NCBI GenBank assembly: GCA_026182355.1
Contig: JAPFBL010000068.1
Location: forward strand, 2,001,001-2,065,000
Reading direction: 5' to 3'
Source: Hermatobates lingyangjiaoensis
Taxonomy: Eukaryota; Arthropoda; Insecta; Hemiptera; Hermatobatidae
DNA: 64,000 nt
Both the position numbers and the translations under genes were made by a program. Positions 24,640-34,890 of this stretch are shown in pieces (position 1 is the first letter of the stretch; every line of letters begins with the position of its first letter). The notes beneath the pieces are model-generated. The model did no database searches. It was given only the letters and a program-made list of their open reading frames with translations, and was not told the DNA's origin.

Positions 24640-25050
24640 AAAAGTATCGACCGTGAAATAGAAACAAAAATTTTTTATATAGTTTTTTGTATCAGGACTA
24701 GGTTAGTTCGTCCCGTTCAAATTAAACTCTCATTGCCAACATTTGGGTTATTGTTTAAAACCTGTTTCATAGGCCTACAAAACAGAGGAAATATAAGAAA
24801 TAATTCAATCATTGGAAAACAAACATATATTTGTATTTTTGTAACTAATGCATTACCTTATTTGTAGCTAATATTGCTTTTTATGTATATTTTATTTCTG
24901 AATTATTGAATTATTTCTTATATTTCCTTCGTTTTGTAGGCCTATGAAAAAGGTTTTAAATAAAAACAGAAACGTTGACAATGAGAGTTTAATTTGAACG
25001 GGACGAACTAACCTAGTCCTGATACAAAAAACTATATAAAAAAACTTTAA
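24640..25050. repeat. Foldback repeat, family C, with long arms
   Basis: The left arm spans about 24672-24815 and the right about 24903-25045. They contain GTTCAAATTAAACTCTCATT and its complement AATGAGAGTTTAATTTGAAC, CCTGTTTCATAGGCCTAC and its counterpart GTAGGCCTATGAAAAAGG, and AGAAATAATTCAAT with its complement. The outer terminus, AAAGTATCGACCGTGAAATA, is the family C end. The central loop is about 85 bases. Confidence 0.75.
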
Positions 25051-25055
25051 TTATG

Positions 25056-25365
25056 TATATATATCAATTCTAACCACAATAACAAATGAGAAAAAAGACA
25101 ACTAGATCCCCCAACAGTAGAGATTTGACTCTGACGAATCAAATATATACATATGTATAATATGTTTTATATATTTACTATATATATACGTAGCAGTTTG
25201 CTATATAGTGTAGCATATAACATATATGTATAGTGTAGCAGTTTGCTTCTAAACGCGAGTACTTCGCACTTCTTCGCGATGACGACGGATGTCGAAATAT
25301 AGAAGTGAGTTCTGTAGTGTCTTTCTGTGTTCTTTCCTATGTGTTAAAGTTTATATATATATAGT
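25056..25365. repeat. Family A fragment and family B fragment in tandem
   Basis: 25066-25142 holds an old family A piece: AACCACAATAACAAATGAG, then TTTGACTCTGACGAATC. 25240-25365 holds a family B piece: GCGATGACGACGGATGTCG, then AAATATAGAAGTGAGTTC, ending in TGTGTTAAAGTTTATATATA. The second carries stem GAC/GTC and GAAA behind CGATGA, again the box layout. (TA)n-like sequence fills the space between. Confidence 0.55.
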
Positions 25366-25369
25366 TAAA

Positions 25370-26510
25370 GTTTAAAAAATGAAGGATGGTGTTACAAATA
25401 AAAGAGAGAAAATATCATGATGATACACCTATTATTAATGATTGTTTGTTAGCTATTTAAAAATCTCAAACATCACAAACGAATGAGTAAATGTATAATG
25501 GATAAACCTTTTTTACAAATAACTTTTTTTTACTAAAGGTTTTTTTTTGTTTTTATGGAATTAAAACTTAGTATCAGATTATGTCTAGACAAAAAACATT
25601 GTCATTCTAAATAATAATAAACATTCTAAACAGAAAAAACATCAACAGATGGTTTACTTTATTGCCTGCGGATCACGAGAATTTATGTTTTCATTTATTT
25701 GTTTCCTATGATGATGGTGCAAGTTGAAAATGTTGTAGAACAAAGTGTGTACCAAAATTCTTGATTAAAAGTTAATAGTAGTATATGGAATGTGCTGAAG
25801 CACTGTCAGTGAAGTCTGTAGTTCTCGTGTGATGGTTTAACTTTAAATGTTCGCTGGAAAAGAACGAACTTATTCGTTTTATTACAACATCGACTGTTAA
25901 CACAGTTAGTATAAAGAGTAGATTTATCAGGGAATTACAACGTAAGTGTATGAAGAAGAAATGGTTATTACTTAGGTGTGTGTTTATATTTGGTATAAAT
26001 ATATGCTGATAAGAAAACAGAGATACACACTTATGCCTATGTTCAGTAGGAAATCAATCTCACCTATGGAACATCTTCAACTTTACGTCACTCATGAAAG
26101 TCGTACAGAAAGTATAAAGCAGACAATTACCTTATTGTTAATTAATAAAGAACTTGCTTGTTTCTGATGTGTTTAAAATGATAAATTGTTATATTAATCA
26201 GTTAGTTTGAAAGTGTTCAACTTTTTTTTGTCTTTTTATTGAATTTGCGTCAAAATTCGAGTTACCTCAAGGTTTAAAGAACCAGTTATGTAGAGTAAAG
26301 TATTACTTTGTATTAATTTCGTAATATTTTTATTTATTTTATTTTTAGTATTTTAAATGCAATACATTACTTTAAAGGCATGTTAAAATGTATGACATTC
26401 ATGAATTAATATTCAATATTTTAAACTATTCTATATTTTCTTATTTGTATTTACCCTGATAATAAAATGATGATTAAGGAAAGAGACATAGATAGAGAGA
26501 AATGTATAGG
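25370..26510. other. AT-rich stretch without a gene
   Basis: No supported feature. A 63-codon frame at 25976-26167 has no recognisable content. Confidence 0.4.
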
Positions 26511-26519
26511 AATGATAAT

Positions 26520-26571
26520 ATTGATTACTCTCTTTCCCTCTCTCACTTTTTTCTCTATCTCTCTAACCATC

Positions 26572-26643
<72 letters not shown>

Positions 26644-27110
26644 CACTTCTGCATCTCACTCTAACCTTTCTCACACTCTCTCTCACTCCCTCCCTCTTTT
26701 CTCCCCGTATATGTACGTTTGTCTCAGTCCCCTATACTCCCTCTCTTTCTTACCTTCTCTCTTCTTCTCTTAACCTCTCCCTCTCTTTTCCCTCCCTCAT
26801 CCACCCCCTCCATCTCTCTGCCTCTCTCCCACCATCCCTTCGTCTCTCTAAATCTACCTTTCTCCTTTCTTCTACATAAACTACACACACGCACTCTCTA
26901 CCTCTCTTTTTATCTATATAGACATTATATCCCTCCCTTTTCCTAAACATTTCTCTCCTCTTTCGCCCATCCTCCCTTTTATCTCCCTCCCTCTCCTTCT
27001 TTCTCTTTCGCTCTAATTCTTTCACCCTATCTTCTCTCTCACTCTCTTCCTTTACTTTCTCTCTAATTCTCTCCTTCCTTCTATATCTCACCCTCCTTCA
27101 TCTGTCTACA
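26520..27110 (+). repeat. Polypyrimidine tract with (CT)n microsatellite
   Basis: About 590 bases are almost entirely C and T on the + strand, with an uninterrupted (TC)n core at about 26575-26639. Imperfect TCTCTC and CCCTCC units continue downstream. The overlapping Ser/Leu-rich frames on the + strand and Arg/Glu/Lys-rich frames on the minus strand are by-products of the repeat, not proteins. Confidence 0.85.
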
Positions 27111-28070
27111 TAGTTCCTTTTATGTTCATATCCTCAGTATACTACTGAGTATGCATGACTCGTGCTAGTTAAATGCTAAGAAGGTAACGAAAATGTCTGT
27201 TTGGGTGAACTCGTCTTTTTCACCTTGAGAGAATTTTTCATGTTGGTTTTTAATAAAAGAATCAATATAGTTTGATTCCTTAGCTAGTATTGTGTCTGAA
27301 AAAAACAATATATTTGATATTAAATATGCAGCATATCAAAGAAACATTTGACAATGAATCTTTGGACTTTTAAAGAGGACTGAAATGAGGGATTATTACT
27401 TAGTAAGAACCCTGTGGTTGGGTGACTAGGGCATTAGTGTGAGGGATATTTTGTCCTCAATGGGGGTGGTTTTATGCATAAAATGGTCGATTGGCTCAAC
27501 CTGGGTCACTTTGAATGTCCTTATTGCGGCTATAAAGTGCCGCTTCAATGATAAATCGATCCCATTTATACGGGTTACATGTCAGCCTACCCGTTAGTAA
27601 GAGGATATCCATATATTAAATTTTCATGATATAAAGAAGGAAGCCTTACCGTGTTCCAGAATGCATTGCTGTCCTCAATTTGGAAGCATAAATTCCAAAT
27701 AAAATATCCAATAGTTTTATTTACCGCTATAGGGTATATTTCTGTCGAACTAAACATCACTGACAGTTCAGAATACACCTAATAATTACTGACAGAGTAC
27801 TATATACTAAATAAGGATTGAAATTATATATTTATTTTATCTTGAATGCAAAATTACAGCAGTCATTTTACATTACTGGTAATGTAAGGAATATCAAGTT
27901 CAGATCGTGACTTACTCAAGAATTATGCAAAACTAATACTTCTCTTTCTTTCGTGAAAATAATGTTTTCAAACCTCATATGAATTGCTTATCAGTAGTTG
28001 ATTGAATGTACTGGCAAATCGACGGGTTCTGAAACCAGTGTGGTCATGAAGATAACGTATCAGACGGTTC
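27111..28070. other. Stretch without a supported gene
   Basis: The part from 27390 to 27560 is GC-richer and contains TGTGGTTGGGTGACTAGGG, weakly like the C-box region of the 5S-derived SINE, but I could not align the rest. No gene found. Confidence 0.3.
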
Positions 28071-28071
28071 A

Positions 28072-28262
28072 TTACTTATTGTAGGGTAAAAAGTTAATGA
28101 AATGGTCTCCACATATAAAAATTTAATGGTATAAACAAAGCGTTTCGAACACTTAGTTAATGCCTGAGGAATAACACCACGTGTTCGAAACGCGTTGTTT
28201 ATACCATTACATTTTTATATGTGGAGACCATTTCATTAACTTTTTACCCTACAATGAGTAAA
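28072..28262. repeat. Foldback repeat, family D
   Basis: Arms at about 28072-28150 and 28180-28262 contain GTAGGGTAAAAAGTTAATG, AAATGGTCTCCACATATAAA and GGTATAAACAAAGCGTTTCG with their complements. The loop region on the + strand reads CTGAGGA (28164-28170), AACAC/GTGTT stem, then CGAAACGCG (GAAA 28187-28190), a clean example of the hammerhead-like box. There is no (TA)n here, unlike families A to C. Confidence 0.8.
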
Positions 28263-29815
28263 TACCACATGATAAGTGATTGCACTACGTTAGAAGTTCA
28301 TTACTTTCATGATCGTATTGCGTTTGGTTCGAAATTTTAGTTTTTCAATGGAAATACCCTCTTTGAGATTCTCTAATTGAATGAAATGCACTTAGGAAAT
28401 GATGTCTTGAAGTCCCCTCTGAGGATAACTTTTTGGATCGTGTCGACAACTACTTTTATTAAGAGTAATATTGAGTAGAATAGAGAAAGAAACGCTAAGT
28501 CTCCACACACTCTTTTCTGTGCAGACTTAGTGTTTCTACCTCTTTTCTAATCAGGAGTGAATACCACGCAACAAATACTTGCATAGCTCGAAGTGAAAGA
28601 GTAATAGGTTTTGATTAAAATATTTTATAATTGAATATTTAAAGAGAAAATCCAATAGCACGTAGAAAACATTATTTTCTCTACAACTTTTATTCGCAAC
28701 ATATTTCTCTGTACATTATTTATTCATTCAATCCCTAAATTTGAAAGAATACCCTTAAAGTGTTTGATTGGCGTTGGTCATTCTTTTGGATTTCTCACGA
28801 ATTCATATATATTTGAAATGTAACACCGATAATATTTAGTACAGAAATGACAGAACTCATGTATACTAGTATAAAAAGAAAGAAAAGTTCAATTGTTGTT
28901 TTGTTGAACCGTGTGCATGTTTGGCATTCGTTATATTGGCGCAATACTGCTGAATTTCAAACAACCATTATTAGGGAGGGTAGTAAGTCTGCTGTATTTA
29001 GTAGGTCTATAAATTTATTAATATGATGCTTGTACTTCAAGTGTCGCACAAATCAATATAAAAAGCAAACAAATATAATGTTTTGATTCCCTGCAAATGT
29101 ATAAGTGGTAGGTCATGCTTTAATAGTTAAATAGTTATAATTTTATTCGCAGGCATATTACAAGGTAAATGAAGGTCTGCAGCATGTAACACCAAATTTC
29201 TTATTATAGTAATATTACTTACAACTTCTACGTATTAACAGTAAAATTTTATTTTATTGCTTGGATTATTTTACTTTAAAAAAATTGTTTTGAACTGGTT
29301 GTTAATTTGTCAAAATGATTTAGCATTGGTATTGGTTTGGATGACACAGGTTTTAAAGATGGATCAGCTAGAGTCACTTGATACTGGAGCGAACATGAAT
29401 TACATTAACCCTGCAACTCCTATCCCTTTTTTTTTGTCACAGACAGCAACCCTGGGTGAATTTACCCCTTTTCTGGAAATAGAAAAAAAATGTAACTCTT
29501 ATGCCATGGTTTGAACTCGATTATACTAGGCTCTCACGTGTCCATTGATCCAGCTATCGGATAAATGTTATATGTGCCTTTGATCACATCGAGTAGTAAC
29601 GATAAAAGTAAATACTTAAATCACTTCATTCCCATGTAAATAAAACCTGAGAAAGGACACAGCCAGCTCGAAACGAGTTATTTTTATAAAAACTTCTTTT
29701 ATGTTTAAACTTTTCGTTTGATCACTCTGTAGATTTTGATTTATTTTTTTCCATGATTGATTTATTTTAAATAAGTTAGACGTTACTCGTTTATTTATGG
29801 CCATAGCTTTTTAAT
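28263..29815. other. Stretch without a supported gene
   Basis: A frame at 29257-29514 (85 codons) shows no family signature. A short inverted pair lies near 28490-28545 (AGAAACGCTAAGTCT and AGACTTAGTGTTTCT), a minor hairpin. Confidence 0.4.
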
Positions 29816-29924
29816 TAAATAATCATAATAGTTTTAAAACTGATAAAGTTGAAAGCTTTTTGGTATTTAAAGGTGTTGCAAGCGGCATTATAATGGAAGC
29901 GACAAAAGCAATAATTAAAAAAAA

Positions 29925-30262
29925 TCAGATTTTTAGAACAACTGAACATTTTTTGTTTAATAAAATGTAAACATTTTGACTTATGATTCAATCTGAAAGC
30001 TTGTGATGAGGATTCAAACCATACCGTTGGGTGGATCAAAATGAAATTATACTAAAAATAGAGCATGTGAGGGATGAGTTGAGGTAATTTTATAAATTAC
30101 ATTAACCAAAGGAGCGTTATGTTACATTTTATATTTTCTGAAAATGTTTTTTTGACAGTAAACGGCTCCTTAAGACAATGAAACTTTGCCAAAAAAATTA
30201 TCAGAAAATTAGCAATTTTTAAAAAAAATTCATGAAACTTCGATTACCGCAAAGATCTATAA
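29925..30262 (+). repeat. Family T repeat, 3' part
   Basis: TTTAATAAAATGTAAACATT, TTGACTTATGATTCAATCTG, GATCAAAATGAAATTATACT, AAAAATAGAGCATGTG, GAAAATGTTTTTTTGACAG and AAACGGCTCCTTAA match 49868-50100 in order. The copy stops where the next copy's boundary box begins at about 30270. Confidence 0.65.
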
Positions 30263-30267
30263 AGCTA

Positions 30268-30485
30268 TAAAAACTTTACTGAGTAAAGTATAGTTATCAT
30301 GAAAAAATGTGATCTTGAAATTTTGACGAATTTACATGTTTTGAGGACCTTAAAGTTCTTTTATGAAGTTTTTTGATGATGTCTTTGTGGAACTTCAATT
30401 ACCGCAAAAGTCAATAATGCTATAAAAACTGAGTATTCAATATTCATCCCAGACTAATGGATCCTGCTATACTTGTCGTATTTGT
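30268..30485 (+). repeat. Family T repeat, internally deleted copy
   Basis: It opens with ACTTTACTGAGTAAAGT, continues through TGATCTTGAAATTTTGACG and TTTTATGAAGTTTTTTG, then jumps to ACTTCAATTACCGCAAA and the 3' end, CTAATGGATCCTGCTATAC. The complete copy at 49.4-50.25 kb has about 600 extra bases at this point. Deletion derivatives like this are typical of non-autonomous DNA elements. Confidence 0.6.
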
Positions 30486-30859
30486 TTACATTTACTCAAA
30501 TTTTTTTAAGTGAATCGACTGTAATAAAATTTGATGTTTCGAGTTTTAATGTAAAAGAAATTGAAATGATTTAATGACTTAATATGAAATATAAGAAGAA
30601 TAAAATTCTTATATGTAAAAAATCAACCCCAATCAAACATATAATTTCCATGCATTCCATGGTATGATGGAATTGTCTGCCAAAATGATCTAATTATGTT
30701 GCGTCCTTCAACAAAACTTAATATCAGATGTAGGTTTTCTTCTGTTTATGAATCATATTATCATTGTTTAATATTGAAGTATGAGGAATGGATACATACT
30801 TTATAACTCATATTGTAAAACGGATACTAATTTTATGCTAATTCTTCAAGTTGCCAAAA

Positions 30860-30930
30860 AGTTTTATACTATGTTTACTTATAGTAAAGTTGAGTGTAGG
30901 TCACTCCAGAGTTTTGCGTTAATCTGTTGC
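30860..30930 (+). repeat. Family T boundary box, second body type
   Basis: TTACTTATAGTAAAGTTGAG is followed by TGTAGGTCACTCCAGAG. The same junction occurs at 51005-51045, and in diverged form at 1067, 10050 (minus), 42450 (minus) and 47640 (minus). The box is shared with the GTATAGTGAT-type copies, but what follows is different. Confidence 0.5.
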
Positions 30931-32040
30931 TTGTTTTAATTTTGGTACTCATGTGCCAGTCTATGAAAGTTGTTTAAAAAGATAGTTTCGAAGCAACTAT
31001 TTCTTATCTAAATAACAGTTATTTAGATGCCTTTCACATCTACAAATCTGAAAAAGTTTGAAATGATGAAAGAAAAAGCTATTGGATTACTGTCTTTTGA
31101 ATCTTTTTAAAAATAAAATAAGTAAACGTTGAAGATAGTAGAATGAGACTAGCAAGTAATAGTGTGAGGACATCAAGTCTTGAAACTCTCTGAGGTAGAT
31201 TTCTCATTAAGCTCTCAATTTGGTCGGGAATTTTTAAGGAGATGTTCAGAAAAGTTGAAATCAGAACTCTTAAAGATGAGTGGAGTTGATCTTGTCAGAT
31301 GATTAATCGCAAACTGTTTTGAAGTGTGACTTGTTTTTTGTTTTATACTCGAAGGCTGGGTCATTGGTTGTGGCTTATCAAATGGGGGGGTGTACAAAAT
31401 GCTGGGGTGGGAGTACAAAAGCGAAAGATGACTAATTAGAACAGGTATTCGCTTAAGACAAGCCCTTCGTCGACGCGCTACTCCTCTGACAGCCCTTTCA
31501 AACACAACTCTGTCCAAACTTTTTCCCTCTGATTTTCTTTTGCTCCCAAAGCCCGACCATTTAAACATCTCCAAACCATTAAACTGCTACTTTGTATAAC
31601 TTTCTTCTTAAACGTTTTAATTAATGCCTTCACAATACTCAATAATGCCTTTATTAAATCCTACTATTTTATCTTTTAATTTCATTTGTTTTAACTAACA
31701 GCGCCACCTTCATTTTTTTCTTTTAAAGAAAACAGAATTATTAATTAAACAAATATTTCACTTCATCAAAATTACTGTAAATAAATCAGAATAAAAAACT
31801 TATTACAGGATTTTGTAATGAGCCGATTGACGCCTCGTTAAATTGACTTTATAAGAGATTAATTCTGAAGCGGATTCCATATGGCCATCAAAGATCTCAT
31901 GGACTAGACTGACACGAGAAAGGTTACTCCTTGTTCTGCATTTGAACTCTCACAGAACCGTCCGTGCGTTGACATTACAGTAATTTACATTTCAATTCCA
32001 AAATCATCCCAATATCACAATCATGTTTTACACTAGTATA
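30931..32040. other. Stretch without a supported gene
   Basis: The minus-strand frame 31215-31574 (119 codons) overlaps a GC-richer patch around 31420-31520. It is rich in Arg, Lys and Ser and has no recognisable domain. Part of the DNA resembles 22040-22080, so it is more likely a repeat than a gene. Confidence 0.3.
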
Positions 32041-32041
32041 T

Positions 32042-32165
32042 ATATATATACAAAACTAAAGTCTATGGGGACTCGGTCAGTTCTTCAGGTTCAAATTGAA
32101 CTCTCATTACCAACGTTTCGGTTTTTATTTAAGACCTTTTTCATGGGCAGAAGTATAAAATTTAA
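32042..32165 (-). repeat. Family C repeat, possible Penelope terminal repeat
   Basis: The + strand reads GACTCGGTCAGTTCTTCAGG, TTCAAATTGAACTCTCATT, ACCAACGTTTCGGTTTTTAT and CTTTTTCATGGGCAGAAG, after (TA)n at 32037-32050. On the minus strand it lies about 280 bases downstream of the Penelope-like stop codon at 32441, the place where a Penelope 3' terminal repeat would be. Only one arm is present. Confidence 0.55.
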
Positions 32166-32289
32166 TTTACCTTTGTTTGCACGTATCTAATAAAGACATA
32201 CATTCTTATAAATAAATAAAAGAAAAAATTGAGGGATGAACAGAGAAATTGATACATAAATAAAAGTACGGACTAAGCTATGATAAAAT

Positions 32290-32420
32290 AAAATAAAACT
32301 GAGGATAAAAATAATAATATTAAATAAATAAAGTAATTAAATAATAAAAAATGAAATAATTAAATAATAAAAAAACAAGTAATTAAATAATAAAGTATAA
32401 ATGATAATAAAATATGAAAA
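32290..32420 (+). repeat. A-rich tract with AATTAAATAATAAA units
   Basis: At least three copies of AATTAAATAATAAA occur at about 32336, 32357 and 32381 in an almost purely A/T stretch. On the minus strand this is a T-rich 3' region directly after the Penelope-like stop codon. Confidence 0.55.
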
Positions 32421-32440
32421 GACAAGGAGGTTATTAAACA

Positions 32441-32833
32441 TTATCTCTTTTGATTGAGACCAGGTGCACTGCGTGCACTTAATAACCAAATATGGGATTC
32501 TTCGGAGGCTTGTAGAGTGAGATCTTTGGAGTCAGAGGGGATATGTCGCTGAATCTGTAACCTGTAGCACTCATTAAAGGGGAGACCGCGGCTATTGGCA
32601 TGTATGGCGATGGGAAGATGGGAGTGGTTGTTGACCGAAGCTCTGTGATTGTTCATACTGAGACTAAGCTTGGTGGATGCTTGGCCTACGTACCCTACGA
32701 GACTCTTGAAGTTAGATATCGGTATTACTGAGAATGAGGTTATGGGCCGTGCATTGGTAGAGTATAGCTTCCGTATTATTTCTGTTACAAGGAACCCACC
32801 ACTATGAGTGAAAGATGTATTAATACATGGATT
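32441..32833 (-). pseudogene. Penelope-like element fragment, GIY-YIG endonuclease C-terminus
   Basis: On the minus strand an open frame of 130 codons runs from just after a stop at 32834 to TAA at 32441. It encodes VGYVGQASTKLSLSMNNHRA about two thirds in, the pattern of a GIY-YIG segment (YVGQ followed by a helix ending in NNHR), then a His/Pro/Ile/Ala-His block and a C-terminal SEESHIWLLS. Penelope-like retroelements encode a reverse transcriptase fused to this kind of endonuclease. Only the end of the protein is left; the reverse transcriptase is absent upstream. The arginine normally found in the helix before NNHR looks replaced by Ser, so the enzyme would be damaged. The assignment rests on motif recognition, not on a search. 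Confidence 0.65.
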
Positions 32834-32836
32834 TCA

Positions 32837-33140
32837 ACAGAAAATAGGACAAATCTTAACGCAGGCAGGCCTTAACGGGCGAGCCGAAGACCCAACGGGC
32901 CTGTGCTGTATAGGTTATCTTGTCTACCGAATTACTGTGTAGCACTGGCATAAATCAGCCTCCTATTTCCTGGACCCCTGTGAGATCTTAGAACAGCCAA
33001 ACAGGTACCCAACAGGTGTTGTTTAGCTAGTACTTCCCTGGTCAGATGGACGGGGGGGGGATGTGGAGGGTTGGTGCCTTCCGTTCATAGTCCATGTTGA
33101 CCTGGAAAGTAAGATAAGATCACCAACTGCACGGAGTCAG
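32837..33140. other. GC-richer block between Penelope fragment and direct repeat
   Basis: The stretch contains a short hairpin (GGCCTTAACGGGCGAGCC and AACGGGCCTG) and a G-run at 33051-33059. It has no open frame continuing the Penelope protein and may be a separate inserted repeat. Confidence 0.3.
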
Positions 33141-33259
33141 CCCTTGTTTGCACGTATCTAATAAAGATATTACATTCTTATTTTTAAAAGACGAATTTTC
33201 TTACGCTCCAACTTAACTGATATAATTCTCTGTATATCTGTGTGTTTGTTATTCATTCT

Positions 33260-33290
33260 CATAATATATATATAATATATATTGCTTTAT
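33260..33290. repeat. (TA)n microsatellite
   Basis: A short tract, ATAATATATATATAATATAT, without an adjacent recognised foldback. Confidence 0.5.
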
Positions 33291-33546
33291 AATCTAACTG
33301 GAATATTGCATGTTATTCAGACTGACCGTGGGAATGTTTTTGGCAGGTCACATTGGTTTTAGGTTAAAAGTTTGACACCACAGTGAAGATATAATACATT
33401 TTGGCCTTTACGTTTACACTTTTGTACACCACGCCGGTCAATCAAAGTTGTTATAAATTAATATTTATGAAATAATTTCATCTAAAAATCATGTATTTTC
33501 ATTATCCTTCAAATCTCAAAAATTTTATAATTTGAAATTTTAAAAT

Positions 33547-33563
33547 CCCCCCCCCCCCCCCCC
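33547..33563 (+). repeat. Poly(C) run of 17
   Basis: An uninterrupted run of 17 C in AT-rich surroundings, a simple homopolymer and a likely site of length variation or sequencing error. Confidence 0.9.
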
Positions 33564-34161
33564 AAACTAAATCTATTGGAAAACTGTCTTTTCAGTAAGA
33601 AAAAATATCTTCAGAGTTTCAATTTATGTTTTATTTTCTTTAATAAACTTAGAATAGCTTTGATTTTTTGCGGGAGTAATGGAGGGGGGATAGATATATG
33701 TAACCTTCATATCAATAACTTTGGGGATTTGGAAGTTAAAAAAAAGCAATGGGAATATGTGTTACCTCAATGAAAATCCTTCATAATTATTTGGGTCAAA
33801 AAAACTTTCAGTGATGGAGAGGTGAGTACCAAACTTTAAATAAGTAGAGGTGAAGGAAAAAAACGTTTTACGTCTTCAAATCAATGTTAACCTTTCACCT
33901 ACAATCAATATGACCTCATAAGTCTTCATTGAGCCAACCTGATTAAACTTTATCATTTCCCCAAGACTTATGAAGCTATTTGGGGAGGCATAACAAACAG
34001 ACATACCGAGAATTTCAGTGGTATAGAACATATTTACTGTAACATAATTTCATATAATTATCATATTTATTAATTATTTCAATAATAACTTTCATTGTTT
34101 AAAAATGTTACCATGATTCGTCAGTTAATTATTTTAGACTTATAAAAGCTTATTGTTTCAG

Positions 34162-34409
34162 AAGCTGAAGTAAGCCGGGCGGATTTAAACCAAAAGGTTG
34201 TGTTTAAAAAGCCAGAAAAAAGAAAAGAAGAAGCTGTTAGTGAAGTTGAAAGTGCTAAAAAAAAGAAGAAATTTGGGAATACCTACAATTTACAAAAGGA
34301 AGCAAGAAGAAAAGAATTATTAAAGAGGGAAAAACGTGAAAAAAGTAAGGCGACTGGGGGCGCTTTGTCTTTTTCTGCTGACGATGCTGACGAGGAGAGT
34401 CAGGAGTGA
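34162..34409 (+). CDS. Last exon of a KIAA1143/DUF4604-like protein
   Basis: A splice acceptor TTATTGTTTCAG ends at 34161. The exon begins with the last two bases of a split codon and encodes about 82 residues to TGA at 34407-34409. The start resembles the family's pattern before the basic part: ADLNQKVVFKKPEKRKEE, compared with a GRIIYRKP-type segment in the human protein. A Lys-rich stretch follows (AKKKKKFG), then LLKREKREKSK, and the end GGALSFSADDADEE matches the family's closing LLSF plus acidic residues. KIAA1143 is a small, conserved, poorly characterised eukaryotic protein, probably nuclear. Upstream exons were not found in this window, so the gene probably has a long intron. A frame from 34200 alone would miss the first 13 residues of the exon. 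Confidence 0.6.
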
Positions 34410-34544
34410 ACCGATTGTGGAATATTCACAGTTTACAGAAAGCTGCCGGACCTGAAGGTGCTTCACGCCTAGCCTTCTTCATTTTATCCACGCAATACAC
34501 TTTTCTGTCATGTTCTTCTATCATCCCAATGCAGTATTTCATTG

Positions 34545-34550
34545 AATAAA
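34545..34550 (+). promoter_or_regulatory. Poly(A) signal AATAAA
   Basis: AATAAA lies 135 bases after the stop codon of the KIAA1143-like exon, a normal spacing for a short 3' untranslated region. It supports this exon being the last one. Confidence 0.6.
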
Positions 34551-34624
34551 AATATCCGACTAGGATGTATTTAAAAAAATAAATTCACTATATCATAGGA
34601 AACACGATCCCAACTGAACACAAT

Positions 34625-34890
34625 ACGAGTTCAAAATCGAGGAATAGTAACATACAGAGTAAATAAACACACTTACAAACTCAAATTCTCGGGCAATTCG
34701 TCTTCAGGAGAAAAGACAGTGGGAGCCTAAGCAAGCTGTAGACACAAAGGCAAGTAACCGTTTTATCTACTTGCCGTTGCATCTACGGCGTGGTCTTCTA
34801 CCCTCTTTTCTTCTGAAAACAGATGGCCTGAAAATTTGAGTTTGTGTGTTTTACTCTGTGTGTTACTCTTCTTCAATTTTGAACTCGTTT
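34625..34890. repeat. Foldback repeat, family E
   Basis: Arms at about 34629-34695 (GTTCAAAATCGAGGAATAG, AACATACAGAGTAAATAAAC, ACACTTACAAACTCAAATTC) and 34829-34888 (GAAAATTTGAGTTTGTGTG, TTTTACTCTGTGTGTTACTC, TTCTTCAATTTTGAACTCG) are imperfect complements. The minus strand at 34701-34707 reads CTGAAGA followed by C, like the boxes in other families, but the GAAA part is altered to GAGAAT. It lies 75 bp past the poly(A) signal of the KIAA1143-like exon. Confidence 0.65.

Larger units (their letters stand above)
32171..33181. repeat. 39-40 bp direct repeat bracketing the Penelope-like fragment
   Basis: Copies at 32171-32209 and 33142-33181 share TTGTTTGCACGTATCTAATA, AAGA and, after a small indel, TACATTCTTAT. 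Nothing beyond these limits matches. It may be a long target-site duplication or pieces of flanking terminal repeats. The space between them holds an A/T-rich tract (32215-32430), the GIY-YIG fragment and an unassigned GC-richer block (32837-33140). Confidence 0.5.

Noticed and set aside
26467..27091. Long Ser/Leu-rich and Arg/Glu-rich open frames on both strands
   Set aside because: They are translations of the (CT)n-rich tract; composition follows the repeat exactly and no other coding sign exists.
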